Assembly (NCBI RefSeq): GCF_009857535.1
Contig: NZ_WWCS01000008.1
Location: 206,345-270,344 of the forward strand
Source: Duganella margarita
GTDB taxonomy: Bacteria; Pseudomonadota; Gammaproteobacteria; Burkholderiales; Burkholderiaceae_D
DNA length: 64,000 nucleotides
Reading direction: 5' to 3'
Part shown: one piece after another, positions 62,820-64,000 of the stretch
Layout of the letters: each line of letters opens with the position of its first letter
Numbering within the stretch: position 1 is the first letter of the stretch
The notes under the pieces: generated by a model
Seen by the model: the letters and a program-made list of their open reading frames with translations, nothing else
Database searches by the model: none
What the model was told of the DNA's origin: nothing
Translations under genes and position numbers: made by a program

Positions 62820-63539
62820 TTACCGCGGTTCGCCGCCCGGCTTGGCGACGGCTTTTTTCGCGGCGGGCTTTTTCGCGGCAGTTTTTTTCACCGCAGCCGG
62901 TTTGACCGGCGCTGCCGATGCCGCGCTGGCGGCTGGCTTGTTGTCCGCCGGCTTGGCGCCTGCCGCCGCCGCAGCGGCAAATTTGACGGCGGCATCGGTC
63001 ATCATCGATTCCGACGCCATGGCCGTGGATACGGCTTGCTTGAACTGATCCTGTAACAGATTCCACCAGGCGTTGGGCTGGGACGCGGCAGCGCCAGCCG
63101 GCTTGGGTTCCGCCCTGGCTTCCGGCGCCGGCGCCGGCGCCGGTGCGGGTGGAGGCGATGGCTGCGTCGCTTGCGCCTTGTCGGCTTCGCGCGCGTGGTG
63201 GAAGAAGGCGGAGGCGTACGGATTGGCGTCAAAGATTGATTTGTCGCTGACGCCCGTATTGACGGCGGAGGCCAGGCTGGCGCCGACCGACTTGAGCGTG
63301 GCGATGGTGTCGCGCTGGACTTCCAGCGCCTGGATGCTCCCGCGCAGCATGCTCAGATTCAGATTGAGCCAGCTCTCGACGGCTTTCAGGTCGTTGACTT
63401 TCTTGTCCAGTTCTTCGACCGACAGCGTGGGTGCGGTCAGACCCGGCACGCTCATGCTGCCCCACAGGTTTTTGACAAAATCCAGCGTATCGTTCATGAC
63501 GCCGGCGCCGGGGATGTTCGGCATTTGCGGGTGGACCAT
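62820..63539 (-). CDS. phaM: PhaM-like polyhydroxybutyrate granule-associated protein
   Basis: The protein is 239 residues. The N-terminal half has the PhaM/phasin-like signature NDTLDFVKNLWGSMSVPG, TLSVEELDKKVNDLKAVESW and LNMNLS-type LNLNLSMLRGSIQALEVQRD. A Pro/Ala-rich middle is followed by a C-terminal lysine-alanine tail with AAKKPAAKKAVAK repeats. In Ralstonia, PhaM activates PHB synthase and its basic tail ties granules to the nucleoid. The strong AGGAGG site precedes the ATG at 63539. The longer frame to 63719 overlaps the divergent gene. Confidence 0.88.
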   Translation of the reverse strand: MVHPQMPNIPGAGVMNDTLDFVKNLWGSMSVPGLTAPTLSVEELDKKVNDLKAVESWLNLNLSMLRGSIQALEVQRDTIATLKSVGASLASAVNTGVSDKSIFDANPYASAFFHHAREADKAQATQPSPPPAPAPAPAPEARAEPKPAGAAASQPNAWWNLLQDQFKQAVSTAMASESMMTDAAVKFAAAAAAGAKPADNKPAASAASAAPVKPAAVKKTAAKKPAAKKAVAKPGGEPR

Positions 63540-63660
63540 GGCTATCCTCCTGTAGGTTGAGCGGCTAGCGTAGCAGATATTGCCTGGGCATTCAAAAGGT
63601 TTTGGCAACATTTCTGCGCCAGCACTGCCGAGAACTGCGATCCCGTTTAAACTAGCGGAC

Positions 63661-64000
63661 ATGACGATCGTTTCCTCCCTTGCCCGACACCGGCGCGTAC
63701 TGGTTTTGTGTGCGGCCACCGTGGCGCTGCACTATGCCGCCATTAACTGGGTGGGAGGACGCTTGAGCGCACAGACGCACCGGGCCTCGGAGCTGAAGCC
63801 GTCGCTGATGACCGCGCAACTGCGGCTGGCGCTGCCCAAGCGGGTGGAGACGCCGCCGCCCGAGATCACGCCGCTGGCGCACAAGGCGCCCAAGCCGGCG
63901 CTGCCGAAGCCGAGACCACGGCCGGCCGCCGAGCCGTTGCCGGAACCGGCGCCGCTGGCGGCCAGCGCGCCCGCTGAGCCGGACGTGGCGTCACTGCTGG
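63661..64000 (+). CDS. Proline-rich membrane-anchored protein, N-terminal part
   Basis: Only 113 residues are visible before the right edge. A short basic start and one hydrophobic segment (VLVLCAATVALHYAAINWV) are followed by a long Pro/Ala/Lys-rich stretch (PLAHKAPKPALPKPRPRP and onward) like the periplasm-spanning region of TonB-type proteins. In related bacteria a DUF3108 domain follows such a start, but that part is beyond the window, so the assignment is a guess. Confidence 0.6.
   Translation, partial: MTIVSSLARHRRVLVLCAATVALHYAAINWVGGRLSAQTHRASELKPSLMTAQLRLALPKRVETPPPEITPLAHKAPKPALPKPRPRPAAEPLPEPAPLAASAPAEPDVASLL

Noticed and set aside
1..64000. CRISPR array, tRNA, rRNA, prophage or integrase
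   Set aside because: I looked for regularly spaced direct repeats, tRNA-like cloverleaf ends and phage or integrase proteins, and found none I could support.

Overview
The window is a high-GC, densely coded bacterial chromosome segment with no rRNA, tRNA, phage or insertion sequence that I could recognise. Several features point to a betaproteobacterium of the Burkholderiales, most likely Oxalobacteraceae (Massilia/Duganella/Janthinobacterium type): the ptsN-hprK-rapZ cluster, the ubiE...ubiJ-ubiB order, the FmdB-DUF502-aspS-nudB run, a PhaM-like polyhydroxybutyrate granule protein, a DUF3683 FAD/Fe-S oxidoreductase and a Csu-type pilus operon. The genus is inference from gene content and order, not from a database comparison.

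Layout. 1-7.4 kb, minus strand: a CHASE2 membrane protein running off the left edge, then rapZ, hprK, ptsN (nitrogen-type phosphotransferase control), queF (queuosine), a zinc-ribbon protein and ilvA. 7.5-13.2 kb, plus strand: a YqaA-type membrane protein, a 1338-residue D-lactate/glycolate-dehydrogenase-like protein, a HIT protein and a DUF971 protein. 13.2-13.9 kb: a PIN-domain toxin-like gene with a small partner, in locally lower-GC DNA. 14-21 kb: a regulated uptake and degradation locus, with a LacI-type repressor and a sulfonate-type binding protein on one strand, and a TonB-dependent receptor, a flavin monooxygenase and an exported hydrolase divergent from them, with a LacI-like palindrome between.

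21-29.3 kb: ubiquinone biosynthesis (ubiE, ubiJ, ubiB) with a Tim44-like protein, a methyltransferase, two small exported proteins, then FmdB-DUF502-aspS. 29.4-32.3 kb: nudB, an endonuclease/phosphatase-fold protein, a ClsB-type cardiolipin synthase and an Hsp15-like S4 protein. 32.5-39.5 kb: a TetR-controlled fatty-acid beta-oxidation operon (acyl-CoA dehydrogenase, FadB-like, FadA, enoyl-CoA hydratase), with a pair of inverted REP-like units inside it.

39.5-48.4 kb: a GntR regulator coupled to a DHDPS-family enzyme, a LytS/LytTR two-component pair divergent from an exported DJ-1/PfpI protein, a catalase-like heme protein, a hybrid histidine kinase and a PnuC-like transporter. 48.4-53.7 kb: a REC-AraC response regulator divergent from a chaperone-usher-spore coat U operon, with an abbreviated spore-coat-U-like subunit on the opposite strand. 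54-60 kb: an HxlR regulator, a TPR-GAF-GGDEF diguanylate cyclase, tag, and an MnmC whose methyltransferase half looks eroded. 60-64 kb: a histidine kinase/TPR response regulator operon, a small conserved-looking protein, PhaM, and the start of a proline-rich membrane protein.

The most unusual items are a decayed duplicate of the hprK 3' end lying just beyond that gene, the shortened MnmC, the compact pilus locus with its miniature subunit, the orphan binding-protein/monooxygenase locus, the TPR response-regulator operon beside PhaM, and several clean palindromes in regulatory gaps.
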